Origin: Candidatus Makaraimicrobium thalassicum
GTDB taxonomy: Bacteria; Omnitrophota; Gorgyraeia; Tantalellales; Tantalellaceae
Direction of reading: 5' to 3'
NCBI GenBank assembly: GCA_003644505.1
Contig: QNCM01000007.1
Location: forward strand, 1-52,513
DNA: 52,513 bases
In this document: piece after piece, positions 42,203-50,855 of the stretch
Layout: every line of letters starts with the position of its first letter
Numbering within the stretch: the first letter of the stretch is position 1
The notes under the pieces: generated by a model
What the model was told of the DNA's origin: nothing
Databases searched by the model: none
The model's input: the letters and a program-made list of their open reading frames with translations, nothing else
Position numbers and translations under genes: made by a program

Positions 42203-42376
42203 AAAGGGCGGAGGGTATGCTTTTCGGCGTAAAATAAACGTTTCGGTTAGTGGTAATAGTTATGTGTTCTCGCGTCAGCAGGTTTCAGCTCGTGGTTTTC
42301 CAGCGGCTGTTTTTTCACTTGCGGCTCAACGTAAACAGCGGGTATTTTACGCCTGTAAGCATACCCGCCGCCCTTT
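42203..42376. repeat. 174-bp fold-back element between rsmE and mtaB
   Basis: The arms 42203-42236 and 42343-42376 are 34-nt inverted repeats with 30 matches by my count (AAAGGGCGG, GGGTATGCTT, GGCGTAAAATA). TGTAGA (42191-42196) and TCTACA (42388-42393) may extend the pairing outward. The 106-nt interior has no matching repeat. On the minus strand one frame is open across the element down to a stop at 42247-42249, with protein-like composition but no start codon. It is different in sequence from the palindrome at 31437. No T-run marks it as a terminator. Confidence 0.8.
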
Positions 42377-42441
42377 TCACAACCGCGTCTACACCTTAAG
42401 CTTTGTAATCGTGGGGATGTGATGCGGGACTATAAAAAACC

Positions 42442-43719
42442 ATGAAAGCGCCGAAATTCGCGATAAAAACGCTGGGTTGTAAAGTCAACCAGTATGAAGA
42501 ACAGGTCCTGAGGGAAAACCTCCTGCGCTTCGGGTTTCAGGAGTCCGGGCCCGGAAAGGCTGATCTGTTCATTGTCAATTCGTGCACTGTGACGGATCAG
42601 GCCGACAGGAAGACAAAGAAGCTGATACGGAGGGTAAAAAGAGAGAACCCGCGCGTAAAAATATTCGTTACAGGATGTTACGCGGTTTTCGAGGAGGATA
42701 TAGAAGAGCTGCGGTCTTTGCCCGAAGTTCACAGGGTGGTGCCTGGCAGGGATAAGATGCGGTTGCCTCATCTTCTGGGTCCATGTTTTTCCGGGCATAC
42801 GGCCGGTAAACGCGTGGAAGAGCGGGTTTCGGGGTTTGATTCCCATACCAGGGGTTTCCTGAAGATGCAGGACGGGTGTGACCAGAACTGTTCTTACTGC
42901 AAGGTAAGGCTTGTCAGGGGTTCTTCGCGATGCAGGGACGAACATGATATTCTGGATGAGGTAACGCGTCTTGCCGGAAAAGGGTATAAAGAGATCGTGT
43001 TAACCGGAATATGTCTCGGGGCATGGACAGGAAGCAAAGGGCAGGGTATCCCGGACATTCTGAGAGAAATAGACCGGGTTGAGGGAGATTTCAGGGTAAG
43101 GCTCAGTTCTATTGAACCCAATTATATAGACGATTCCCTGATAGAGACCATAGCCGCTTCACGCAGGATATGCCGGCATTTGCATATTCCTCTTCAGAAC
43201 GGATCTGACAGGATACTGGGACTGATGAACAGAAGATACACTACGGAACAGTTCAGGGCCCTGGTTCGACGGATCCGGAAGTTGATGCCGCTTGCCGGGT
43301 TGACCACGGATGTGATCGTTGGATTCCCGGGTGAGAGCGAAATGGATTTCGATCGGACGCTGCGCTTCATACGGGATATCGAACCCTCAAGGCTGCATGT
43401 CTTTAAGTACAGCGACCGGAGAGGCACGTCTTCTTTTCGGGTCCGCGACAAAGTGTCTTCAATCGTTGCAAGGGACAGAGTGGCCCTGCTGATAAAAGCG
43501 GGGGATGAACTTAAGGCGGAATTCTGCAATAAATTTATCGGCCGGGAAGTGGATGTTCTGGCAGAGCATCGATCAAAAGGTGTGTCGCTTGCAGGCTATA
43601 CCGGTGAATATCTCAGGACAAGATTGGACGGATTTGATGGATCCGCGGGAAATATTATAAGAGTAAAGATCCATAGTGTTGATAAAAACAGCTCTTGTCT
43701 GCTTGCCAGCTTTATTTAA
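42442..43719 (+). CDS. mtaB: tRNA t6A37 methylthiotransferase MtaB
   Basis: MtaB adds a methylthio group to N6-threonylcarbamoyladenosine-37 of tRNAs. The 425-residue radical-SAM enzyme has UPF0004 cysteines (TLGCKVNQYE, NSCTVTDQADRK, TGCYAV), the signature DGCDQNCSYCKVRLVRG, and a C-terminal TRAM-like region. KVNQYE and the RRVKREN segment favour MtaB over MiaB; RimO is separately present. The last codons (Ala-Ser-Phe-Ile, stop, 43705-43719) fall in the end sequence of the MITE-like element that follows. Confidence 0.92.
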   Translation: MKAPKFAIKTLGCKVNQYEEQVLRENLLRFGFQESGPGKADLFIVNSCTVTDQADRKTKKLIRRVKRENPRVKIFVTGCYAVFEEDIEELRSLPEVHRVVPGRDKMRLPHLLGPCFSGHTAGKRVEERVSGFDSHTRGFLKMQDGCDQNCSYCKVRLVRGSSRCRDEHDILDEVTRLAGKGYKEIVLTGICLGAWTGSKGQGIPDILREIDRVEGDFRVRLSSIEPNYIDDSLIETIAASRRICRHLHIPLQNGSDRILGLMNRRYTTEQFRALVRRIRKLMPLAGLTTDVIVGFPGESEMDFDRTLRFIRDIEPSRLHVFKYSDRRGTSSFRVRDKVSSIVARDRVALLIKAGDELKAEFCNKFIGREVDVLAEHRSKGVSLAGYTGEYLRTRLDGFDGSAGNIIRVKIHSVDKNSSCLLASFI

Positions 43720-43844
43720 CTTCTAATAAACAAGCTAGTTATGAGATAAATACGGGTATAGTGAAAAATGGCGCCCAAAAGACAGGGCAAACCCATAATT
43801 GTATTGTAACTTTTTATGTTGATAAGAGTTAGATAAAGCGTCTG
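43706..43844 (+). mobile_element. MITE-like deletion derivative of the RAYT element (139 bp)
   Basis: The left part matches the RAYT element end (about 42 of 50 positions from CTTTAT, including TGAGATAAATACGGGTAT). The right part shares a 22-nt identity ending CCCATAATT and the tip TAAAGCGTCT. The transposase interior is missing. The transposase C-terminus Lys-Arg-Gln-Gly-Lys-Pro-Ile-Ile is still readable up to its stop codon. The 17-nt AGTTAGATAAAGCGTCT (43827-43843) is an exact inverse of the left tip of the 23807 element. It lacks coding capacity and would depend on a transposase in trans. Confidence 0.85.
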
Positions 43845-43872
43845 AAAATACATCCCCGCCTGTTTTGCCGGT

Positions 43873-43901
43873 TTGACAAGGCTATTTTTATATGATATAC
43901 T
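43873..43901 (+). promoter_or_regulatory. Promoter of cvpA
   Basis: A consensus -35 TTGACA (43873-43878), a 17-nt spacer and -10 TATACT (43896-43901), just outside the MITE-like element. It predicts a start near 43908, about 19 nt before the cvpA TTG. Confidence 0.75.
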
Positions 43902-43926
43902 TTGTGTTCCATTGGAAAGGAAAGCC

Positions 43927-44484
43927 TTGCCCGCAACATTTCAAGACGTTAACTGGCTGGATATATTTTTTATAATCCTTTTGTTGGGAATGGTTTATAA
44001 AGGATTGAAGACTGGTGTCAGCGGCCAGATTCTTTCCATGATGGGCTTATTTGTTTTAATATTCGTCTCAATTGGATATTACGGCCTTCTGTCAGAAGCG
44101 ATATTTGGTTTTTTGTTGCAGGGATGGGCAAAACCGTTATCATTCTTTTTTATCGGGATTACTATATTCATAGTTATCAGGGTCCTGGAACGGGTCTTTA
44201 AGATCGTCGGTGAAGAGGAACTCGCGACAATTGAAAGAGTAGGCGGCGTTTTAGTGGCTTCTTTCCGGGCGTTTATACTGTTCGGGGTGATAGGGATACA
44301 GCTCCTGCTTACCCCGCTTGATTCTATGCACCTTTCCGCTGCCGAGGGATCTAAAGTGTGTATGTTCTTTGTAAATATGGACGCGCAGATCTACAGTTGG
44401 ATGACAGGAACCATCGGGGTATTCAGGAAAGAACAAAAAGACGAGGTGCTGGAAAGAATTTTGGTTTCTACAAAAAAGCGATAG
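43927..44484 (+). CDS. CvpA family membrane protein
   Basis: A 185-residue inner-membrane protein with four hydrophobic segments and the CvpA pattern: NWLDIFFIILLLGMVYKGLKTG at the start and later GGVLVASFRAF. E. coli CvpA is needed for colicin V production and affects membrane processes; its general function is unclear. I chose the TTG at 43927, preceded by AAAGGA and placed just after the predicted transcription start. Longer frames start inside the promoter itself. It is followed 12 nt later by NIF3. Confidence 0.82.
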   Translation: MPATFQDVNWLDIFFIILLLGMVYKGLKTGVSGQILSMMGLFVLIFVSIGYYGLLSEAIFGFLLQGWAKPLSFFFIGITIFIVIRVLERVFKIVGEEELATIERVGGVLVASFRAFILFGVIGIQLLLTPLDSMHLSAAEGSKVCMFFVNMDAQIYSWMTGTIGVFRKEQKDEVLERILVSTKKR

Positions 44485-44496
44485 CAAAGGAGTAAA

Positions 44497-45453
44497 ATGC
44501 GACTTAAGACCATTTATGAAAAGGCTGTTGAAAAGGGGCTGAGCGAGGATCAGCGCCCCAGGCGGGTTATTGAAGATGCGCTTAAAGCGGTCAGAAAGGA
44601 TTTCAGGAAAGCTAAAGGCGTGGACAGGGACGCCTTTGACCGGGAAAGCCTTAAACACCCGTATGCCGACACCCGCGTATTGAACGGCTCGGGAAAAGAA
44701 GAAATAAAGGATATGATGGTCGGGATAGATATTGATGTCTCTGAGTTATTGCTGGCCGACAGGTTGCGCAAGCAAGGCGTAAACATAGACCTAGTGGTTT
44801 CGCATCATCCGTCCGGAAGAGCCTATGCACAGCTTCACAAAGTCATGGATATACAACCGGCACTGTGGGAGAAATATGGTCTTACGGCTGAGGTGGCCCG
44901 TGGTATAATGAAAGAGCGTATCGAGCAGGTTTTTCGCGGGGTTTCCCCTGCGAATCACACCAGGGCCGTGGACGCGGCCAGACTGCTTGGTATACCTTTT
45001 ATGTGCATTCATACTGCGGCCGATAACTGTGTGGCAGGTTTTCTTCAGAAGCTTTTTGACAAAAAGAAGCCGAAAAAGCTGGAGAATGTCCTGAATATCC
45101 TGAAGGGGATCCCTGAATATAAAGCCGCCATGAAACAAGGGGCCGGCCCCTTCTTGCTGATCGGGGAGAAAGACAGTGAGGCGGGAAAGATATTCGTCGA
45201 CATGACGGGAGGCACTTCCGGTCCGGATAAGATGTTCGCCCGCCTGTCCCAGTCGGGGATCAAGACTATCGTCGGGATGCATTGTAAAGAGTCCGGCTAC
45301 AAGGTGGCAAAGTCGGAATTCATAAATTATGTCATAGCGGGGCATATCGCGAGTGACACACTGGGGTTGAATCTCCTGTTTGATGCGGTAGAGAAAAGAG
45401 GAAGCCTGAATTTTATCGAATGTTCGGGCTTCAGACGGATCAGAAGGCACTAA
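44497..45453 (+). CDS. NIF3-like dinuclear metal-centre protein
   Basis: A 318-residue member of the NIF3 / GTP cyclohydrolase I type 2 family, usually a hexameric ring with two metals per subunit. Metal-ligand segments are visible: VVSHHPSGR, CIHTAADN and AGHIASDTLGLN. An N-terminal extension of about 60 residues precedes the family core. Enzymatic function of the family is not settled. It lies immediately upstream of dnaG-rpoD (7-nt gap), a frequent position for NIF3 genes near rpoD. Confidence 0.88.
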   Translation: MRLKTIYEKAVEKGLSEDQRPRRVIEDALKAVRKDFRKAKGVDRDAFDRESLKHPYADTRVLNGSGKEEIKDMMVGIDIDVSELLLADRLRKQGVNIDLVVSHHPSGRAYAQLHKVMDIQPALWEKYGLTAEVARGIMKERIEQVFRGVSPANHTRAVDAARLLGIPFMCIHTAADNCVAGFLQKLFDKKKPKKLENVLNILKGIPEYKAAMKQGAGPFLLIGEKDSEAGKIFVDMTGGTSGPDKMFARLSQSGIKTIVGMHCKESGYKVAKSEFINYVIAGHIASDTLGLNLLFDAVEKRGSLNFIECSGFRRIRRH

Positions 45454-45460
45454 ATCTATT

Positions 45461-47221
45461 ATGGGCAGAATACCACAGGAAGTTATCGATCGGATATTGG
45501 ACAGGCTTGATATAGTGGAAGTTGTTTCCGGTTACATTCAGTTAAAGAAAACGGGAAGGAATTTCAAGGCAAACTGTCCTTTCCATAACGAGAAGACGCC
45601 GTCGTTTGTCGTCAGCCCGGACAAACAGATATATCACTGTTTTGGCTGCGGCGCGGGCGGAAATGTCATTAACTTTGTGATGAAATATGAGAGCATGGAT
45701 TTTCCCGAAGCTGTCGAGGTGTTGGCTGCCAGGAGCGGTGTAGATCTTCCGAAATACAAAAAAAATACGGGGGAAGGGTCTTCGCTGTCGGCCGGTCTTT
45801 ATGAGATCAATAAAATTGCCGCGCTTTTTTACCAGAACTCCCTCAGGGGCGAGAAAGGGAAAAAGCCCTTTGAATATCTGAAGAAGAGAGGCATCGATAC
45901 CGGCACCTTGGATGAGTTCAGGATCGGTTATGCGCCGGCGGGGTGGGAAACCTTCAGGAAATATTGCGAGGCGAAAAATATCCCCGCCGATGTTTTAAGA
46001 AAGGCGGGGTTGACTGTCCCGGGGGAAAAGGGCAGAGGCGACTATGACAGGTTCAGGAACAGGATAACCTTCCCCATTTTCAATGAGAGGGGGCATATTG
46101 TGGCTTTCGGAGGGAGGGTAATGGATGATTCCCTTCCCAAATACATTAATTCCCCGGAGACTGCGATTTACACTAAGGGCAACGTTCTTTACGGGCTGAA
46201 TTTCAGCAGGAAGAGCATACGGGAGACAGGAAGCGCGGTCATTGTCGAAGGTTATATGGACGTGATCATCCCGTTTCAGCGGGGGATCACAAACATTGTG
46301 GCTGCCTCTGGGACCGCTCTTACACAGGGACAGATCAGCATGCTCAGGAAATATACCAATACTGCCGTGATGGTTTTTGACGCGGACAAGGCGGGAGAAT
46401 CCGCCAGTCTGCGGGGGCTTGATATCCTCGTCGAGAATGGGATGGATATAAGGATAGCGACTTTGCCCGAGGGAGAAGACCCTGACAGCTTTGTGAGGAA
46501 AAACGGAAAGGAAAGTTTTGAGAATATCGTCAATGCGGCCAAGGGCCTGTTCGATTATAAACTCGATATCCTGATCGAGAGATCGGGCATCCGGGATATA
46601 GGCGGCATTGTGGATGAGATGCTTCCGACCATATCCAAAGTCGGCAGTGCCGTCATCCAGTCCGATTATCTTAAGAGGCTTGCGGAGCGTCTTGGAATAC
46701 ACGAAGCCTCTTTGCGGTATGAGATGGGCAAGGTCAGGCCGGACTATTCTTACCGTTACGCGTCGGAATCGAACGTGGACCGAAAATCCCGTAATTACAG
46801 AAGCAGCGAGATACACCTTTTGGGACTGGCGATTTTGGGCAGGGATAAATTTTTCAGGATCCAGGACGAACTCAGGCTGGATATGTTCCGGGACAGAAGT
46901 GTCAGAAAGATCATCCGTCTCCTCGGCGATCTTTTTAATGGAGGTGAGAAAGATATAAACCCCGGGAAATTGTTGAGCCGGCTGGAAAAGGACGAGGACG
47001 CTAAGACAGCCGTTGTCCAGGCCCTTGCCAAGATGGAGATCACGCAGGACGTTGACAAGGCATTGGATGATTGCATATTTTGTATTCGAAGAGAGAACAG
47101 GGAGGACGAGTTAAAGGAACTGACTTCCAGGTTAAAGGAAGCACAACAGTCCAACAACAATACGGAGATGAGGGAGCTGTTGACAAGGATCAATATGATC
47201 CATAAGGAGAAGGTTGCGTAA
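45461..47221 (+). CDS. dnaG: DNA primase
   Basis: DnaG synthesises RNA primers for replication. The 586-residue protein has the N-terminal CHC2 zinc domain (Cys39, His42, Cys60, Cys63 in [12 protein letters not shown] and [10 protein letters not shown]), the TOPRIM polymerase core ([20 protein letters not shown]) and a C-terminal helicase-binding region. It begins 7 nt after the NIF3 gene and ends 2 nt before rpoD, forming the classic dnaG-rpoD macromolecular synthesis pair (without rpsU here). Confidence 0.96.
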   Translation: MGRIPQEVIDRILDRLDIVEVVSGYIQLKKTGRNFKANCPFHNEKTPSFVVSPDKQIYHCFGCGAGGNVINFVMKYESMDFPEAVEVLAARSGVDLPKYKKNTGEGSSLSAGLYEINKIAALFYQNSLRGEKGKKPFEYLKKRGIDTGTLDEFRIGYAPAGWETFRKYCEAKNIPADVLRKAGLTVPGEKGRGDYDRFRNRITFPIFNERGHIVAFGGRVMDDSLPKYINSPETAIYTKGNVLYGLNFSRKSIRETGSAVIVEGYMDVIIPFQRGITNIVAASGTALTQGQISMLRKYTNTAVMVFDADKAGESASLRGLDILVENGMDIRIATLPEGEDPDSFVRKNGKESFENIVNAAKGLFDYKLDILIERSGIRDIGGIVDEMLPTISKVGSAVIQSDYLKRLAERLGIHEASLRYEMGKVRPDYSYRYASESNVDRKSRNYRSSEIHLLGLAILGRDKFFRIQDELRLDMFRDRSVRKIIRLLGDLFNGGEKDINPGKLLSRLEKDEDAKTAVVQALAKMEITQDVDKALDDCIFCIRRENREDELKELTSRLKEAQQSNNNTEMRELLTRINMIHKEKVA

Positions 47222-47223
47222 GC

Positions 47224-48846
47224 ATGTCCGAAAAAAAGAAAAGAATAAAACCGGCCGGAGGAAAAAAGGCGGGGAAGAAAGGTTTCCCGAAAACCGCTGA
47301 GTCGGGAGACGATATGAATATGACCAAGTCGGCTATTGTCCGTAAGCTCATAAGGGCGGGGAAGGATAAGGGATACCTCAGTTACGATGAGGTCAATGAT
47401 ATTCTTCCCGAGGGTATCGTGTCTTCGGACGAGATCGACGAGGTGATCACGGCGCTTCATAGCGCGGACATAAAGGTGGTGGAATCCGAGGAAGAAGTAG
47501 AGAAAATACCGCTTGCCGTAAAGAGGGATCAGAAGAAGATAAAGACGCGGAAATTCGTGCAGATCGATGATCCCGTAAAGATGTATCTGAAGCAGATGGG
47601 ACAGATCCCTCTGTTGAGCCGCAACGAGGAACTGGAGCTGGCAAAATGCATAAAAAAGAAAGAGAGGGAGTTCAAGGCGATCGTATTTAAAACGAAAATA
47701 GGGAGAGAACGATTCCTCGCGGCCGTTGAGGATGCGATCGATAACGATTACAACATGGATGAAGTGCTTGACGTCGAACCCGGCTCTGACCTTGAGAGAC
47801 TTAAAGAGAGGAAACGCCGGCTGATAAGGCGGATACGGCTTTCCAAGAAACCGGCTACGATACAGAAGCTTGTGAACAAGCTCAGGGTCTCTATAGCCCT
47901 TACGGAGCAGGTGGCTGAAGACATAATTAAGCCGATGGAAGAGGCCAGGAGGGTCAAAAACAAAATAGATAAACTGAGAACGGAGCGCCGCAGGAAAGAG
48001 ATGAAAACAGCGCAGGGCCTTTTGCGGAAGCTCCTCAGGAGTATCGGGGGATCCGCAGAGGAGAACATCGGGTATATTGATGATATCCAGGGGATTGAAG
48101 AAGAATACACGAGAGCCAAGAAGGAACTGGTTGCGGCCAATTTGCGCCTTGTGGTCAGCATTGCCAAGAAATATACGAACAGGGGGTTGTCGTTTCTGGA
48201 TTTGATACAGGAAGGCAACATGGGGCTGATGAAAGCCGTGGACAAATTTGAGTACGAAAGGGGATATAAGTTCAGCACATACGCGACATGGTGGATCCGC
48301 CAGGCGATAACCCGTTCCATAGCCGATCAGTCGAGAACGATCCGTATCCCCGTCCATATGACGGAAACAATAAACAAGCTGGTGAGGGTTTCCAGGGCAC
48401 TTGTGCAGGAAAACGGGAGGGAACCCGTACCGGAAGAGATCGCGAAAGCGATGAAATTGACGGTTGAAAAAGTGAGGGGTATAATAAAGATCGCGCAGCA
48501 TCCGATATCACTGGAAACTCCCATAGGGGATGAAGGTGATACGAGTTTTGGCGATTTTATTGAAGACAGGTCTGTTGTCTCGCCTGCCAATGCCACGGCG
48601 TATGCAATGCTAAAGGAGCAGATGGACGGGGTGCTGGAAACGCTTACGGAGCGGGAACAAAAGGTATTGACGCTGAGGTTCGGGATAGGGGACGGATATC
48701 CAAGGACGCTTGAGGAAGTCGGAAAGATATTCAATGTCACGAGAGAACGGGTCCGCCAGATAGAGGCAAAGGCCCTGAAGAAATTGCGGCATCCGATCCG
48801 GGCAAAGAAGCTCAAAAACTTTCTTGATATGGGTTTCTCAGAGTAA
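47224..48846 (+). CDS. rpoD: RNA polymerase primary sigma factor (sigma-70)
   Basis: The principal sigma factor, 540 residues. A lysine-rich N-terminus leads into region 1.1 (about 30-95). Region 1.2 is [18 protein letters not shown], then a non-conserved insert. Region 2 includes LVVSIAKKY, the -10 recognition helix [14 protein letters not shown] and [10 protein letters not shown]. Region 3 and the region 4 HTH ([20 protein letters not shown] then [12 protein letters not shown]) follow. The intact region 2.4 and 4.2 signatures fit the TTGACA/TATAAT-like promoters I see in this window. Confidence 0.96.
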   Translation: MSEKKKRIKPAGGKKAGKKGFPKTAESGDDMNMTKSAIVRKLIRAGKDKGYLSYDEVNDILPEGIVSSDEIDEVITALHSADIKVVESEEEVEKIPLAVKRDQKKIKTRKFVQIDDPVKMYLKQMGQIPLLSRNEELELAKCIKKKEREFKAIVFKTKIGRERFLAAVEDAIDNDYNMDEVLDVEPGSDLERLKERKRRLIRRIRLSKKPATIQKLVNKLRVSIALTEQVAEDIIKPMEEARRVKNKIDKLRTERRRKEMKTAQGLLRKLLRSIGGSAEENIGYIDDIQGIEEEYTRAKKELVAANLRLVVSIAKKYTNRGLSFLDLIQEGNMGLMKAVDKFEYERGYKFSTYATWWIRQAITRSIADQSRTIRIPVHMTETINKLVRVSRALVQENGREPVPEEIAKAMKLTVEKVRGIIKIAQHPISLETPIGDEGDTSFGDFIEDRSVVSPANATAYAMLKEQMDGVLETLTEREQKVLTLRFGIGDGYPRTLEEVGKIFNVTRERVRQIEAKALKKLRHPIRAKKLKNFLDMGFSE

Positions 48847-48876
48847 CCGGCGTTCGCGAGAAGGGAAGGAGAAGAA

Positions 48877-49104
48877 GTGCAGGAGATAAAAATAGAATTA
48901 TTTATCCCGGGGGAATTTAAGGACGAGCCGATCATATGCGATATGATAAAGAATTTCAAGGTCAGCATGAAGATCGTGGAGGCGTCATTTTCTACTGAAA
49001 GCGGATGGGCTTACCTTATCTTGAGCGGCGAAGATGATGAAATAAACAGAGTGTTCGATTTCCTCCGGAAAAAAGGAATAAACGTAGAAGTCCGGGAGAA
49101 GTAA
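48877..49104 (+). CDS. NIL-domain protein
   Basis: A 75-residue ferredoxin-fold-like protein resembling the NIL domain found at the C-terminus of methionine ABC transporter ATPases and beside some ferredoxins. It has IELFIPGEFKDEPIICDMIK, then SGWAYLILSGEDDEINRVFD. The GTG start at 48877 follows AAGGAGA. Its stand-alone form may sense or bind a small molecule; this is inference. It lies between rpoD and the FAH-family gene. Confidence 0.75.
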   Translation: MQEIKIELFIPGEFKDEPIICDMIKNFKVSMKIVEASFSTESGWAYLILSGEDDEINRVFDFLRKKGINVEVREK

Positions 49105-49116
49105 TAAAAGGCGCAG

Positions 49117-49863
49117 ATGAGACTGGTAAGGTTTCTTCACGACAACAAGGTATGCAGCGGCGTTCTGTATGGCGATGAAGTAACCGTGACTGCGCTGGAC
49201 AATGGGCCCGGACGCGTAAAGTTTGATAAGATATCGCTTCTGGCGCCTGTCAAACCTTCAAAAATCGTTTCGGTAGGTCTGAATTACAGAGATCACGCTG
49301 AAGAGCTTGGAATGTCCATCCCGACAGAACCCGTTATCTTCATCAAACCGTCCACTGCCGTTATCGGTCCCGGTGAGATGATAGTTTATCCGGAGTCTTC
49401 GGCGAGGGTGGATTATGAGGCGGAATTGGGGGTTGTCATAAAGAACAGGATCAGGAACGTTTCCGTGGAGGAGGCCGGCAGGAATATTGCGGGTTACACC
49501 TGTTTTAATGATGTCACTGCGCGGGACCTGCAGAGGAAAGACACACAGTGGAGCAGGGCAAAATCTTTCGATACATTTGCCCCGATAGGGCCATGGATCG
49601 AAACTGACATCGACCCCGGCAACCTGAGAATACGTTCTTACCTTAACGGGGAATTGAAACAGGATTCAAGGACATCCGAGTTCATATTCGGGATCCCGAG
49701 ACTGATAGAGTTCATCTCCGGGATAATGACCCTGCTCCCCGGGGATGTAATAGCGACAGGGACCCCGTCGAATATCGGACCGATGAACGCCGGGGACGAG
49801 ATAGTAATTGAGATCGAGGGGATTGGAAGATTGACGAACTATATTAAAAGGAAAGAGGATTAA
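49117..49863 (+). CDS. Fumarylacetoacetate hydrolase family protein
   Basis: A 248-residue FAH-fold enzyme with the metal-binding and catalytic pattern SVGLNYRDHAEELG, DYEAELGVVI (Glu ligands), TCFNDVTARDLQ and PGDVIATGTPSNIG. The family includes acylpyruvases, oxaloacetate decarboxylases or tautomerases and diene-dioate isomerases; sequence alone does not select one. A housekeeping role such as clearing an enol intermediate is plausible. Spacing suggests an operon with the NIL gene (12 nt) and dtd (11 nt). Confidence 0.9.
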   Translation: MRLVRFLHDNKVCSGVLYGDEVTVTALDNGPGRVKFDKISLLAPVKPSKIVSVGLNYRDHAEELGMSIPTEPVIFIKPSTAVIGPGEMIVYPESSARVDYEAELGVVIKNRIRNVSVEEAGRNIAGYTCFNDVTARDLQRKDTQWSRAKSFDTFAPIGPWIETDIDPGNLRIRSYLNGELKQDSRTSEFIFGIPRLIEFISGIMTLLPGDVIATGTPSNIGPMNAGDEIVIEIEGIGRLTNYIKRKED

Positions 49864-49874
49864 CGACACTGCAT

Positions 49875-50327
49875 ATGAAGATAGTCCTGCAGAGGGTAAA
49901 GGAAGCTGCTGTTTCCGCCGGAGGGGAAGAAAGAGCTGCCATAAAAAGAGGATTTTTGCTGCTGGTGGGGATCGGTAGAGAGGATACCCCGGGGACAGTC
50001 GAGGAGATGGCGCGAAAGATAAGCCGGCTAAGGGTTTTTGAGGACGAACAGGGGAAGATGAACCTGGACCTTGGGAGGGTGGACGGTGGAGTATTGAGCA
50101 TACCGCAGTTTACGCTTCTTGGGAAAACGGAGAAGGGGAACAGGCCCGGATTTGAGCTGGCGGCTGTTCCGGCGAAAGCGAAGCCCCTGTGGGAGCGGTT
50201 CAATGATGCACTCAGGTCCGCGGGAATACCTGTCGCCGAAGGCGAGTTCGGCGCGCATATGGAAGTAAGCCTGGTGAATGACGGACCTGTCACGTTTGTC
50301 CTTGATTCAACTGTGTGTGGGAAATAA
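49875..50327 (+). CDS. dtd: D-aminoacyl-tRNA deacylase
   Basis: Dtd hydrolyses D-amino acids and glycine from mischarged tRNAs. The 150-residue product has MKIVLQRVKEAAVS and the C-terminal NDGPVTFVLDS with the cis Gly-Pro motif that gives chiral selectivity. The other signature, normally SQFTL, reads PQFTL: the Ser is Pro while the Thr is kept. RPGF replaces the usual RPSF. The family assignment is secure; activity is likely but the substitution deserves testing. Confidence 0.9.
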   Translation: MKIVLQRVKEAAVSAGGEERAAIKRGFLLLVGIGREDTPGTVEEMARKISRLRVFEDEQGKMNLDLGRVDGGVLSIPQFTLLGKTEKGNRPGFELAAVPAKAKPLWERFNDALRSAGIPVAEGEFGAHMEVSLVNDGPVTFVLDSTVCGK

Positions 50328-50369
50328 CGAGTCCGATAAAGAAGCATTATATGATAGGATAGGAGACGG

Positions 50370-50840
50370 ATGCAGAGGTTCGCGTGGGGGCTGTTTTTTT
50401 CGACATTGCTGGTTTTTTACGTGAATTCCTACGGCGCTGTATCTATAGATGAGGATGCGATGATGGGGATACCGCTCGGGGGCGGCGTGGAAGAAGCCGA
50501 TCTTGACCTGTGCCCCCAGGGTGCCAGAGTGATTGATATCTTCATGGATGCCTGGCGGGAAGGGGATTACCGGCTGATGTATGAACTGCTCGATGATGAG
50601 AGCAAGAAAGATTACCCGTTCGAGGAGGCCAGGTTCAATTTTCAGTTTCTGGAATTCAAACAGTACAGGATCAGTTCCATAAGGAAGACCGGCGGGAATT
50701 TTGAATTCATTTTAAGTTATGGCGACTGGAGGGACGGAGATAAGGTCATGAAAAAAATGATTATCAGCGGGCGGACGTTCAAGATCATCATGCCCACAAG
50801 AAGTTCCCCGTTCAAAGAATCAGCGGAAGGCTATTTTTAA
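50370..50840 (+). CDS. Secreted hypothetical protein
   Basis: A 156-residue protein with a signal peptide (MQRFAWGLFFSTLLVFYV, likely cleaved near residue 23). The mature domain contains FMDAWREGDYRLMYELLDDE, a pattern seen in NTF2-like/DUF4878-type folds, but I cannot assign a family firmly. Start ATG 50370 follows GGAGACGG. It lies between dtd and the phosphofructokinase. Function is unknown. Confidence 0.7.
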   Translation: MQRFAWGLFFSTLLVFYVNSYGAVSIDEDAMMGIPLGGGVEEADLDLCPQGARVIDIFMDAWREGDYRLMYELLDDESKKDYPFEEARFNFQFLEFKQYRISSIRKTGGNFEFILSYGDWRDGDKVMKKMIISGRTFKIIMPTRSSPFKESAEGYF

Positions 50841-50855
50841 AAAAGAGGAGGAAGT

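Noticed and set aside
42247-42425. Antisense open frame across the rsmE-mtaB fold-back element as a gene
   Set aside because: No start codon in frame. It is kept as an observation about the element, not as a CDS.
46795-48501. Long minus-strand open frame (568 codons) opposite dnaG and rpoD
   Set aside because: It is antisense to two unmistakable conserved genes and has no recognisable domain; a codon-bias shadow.
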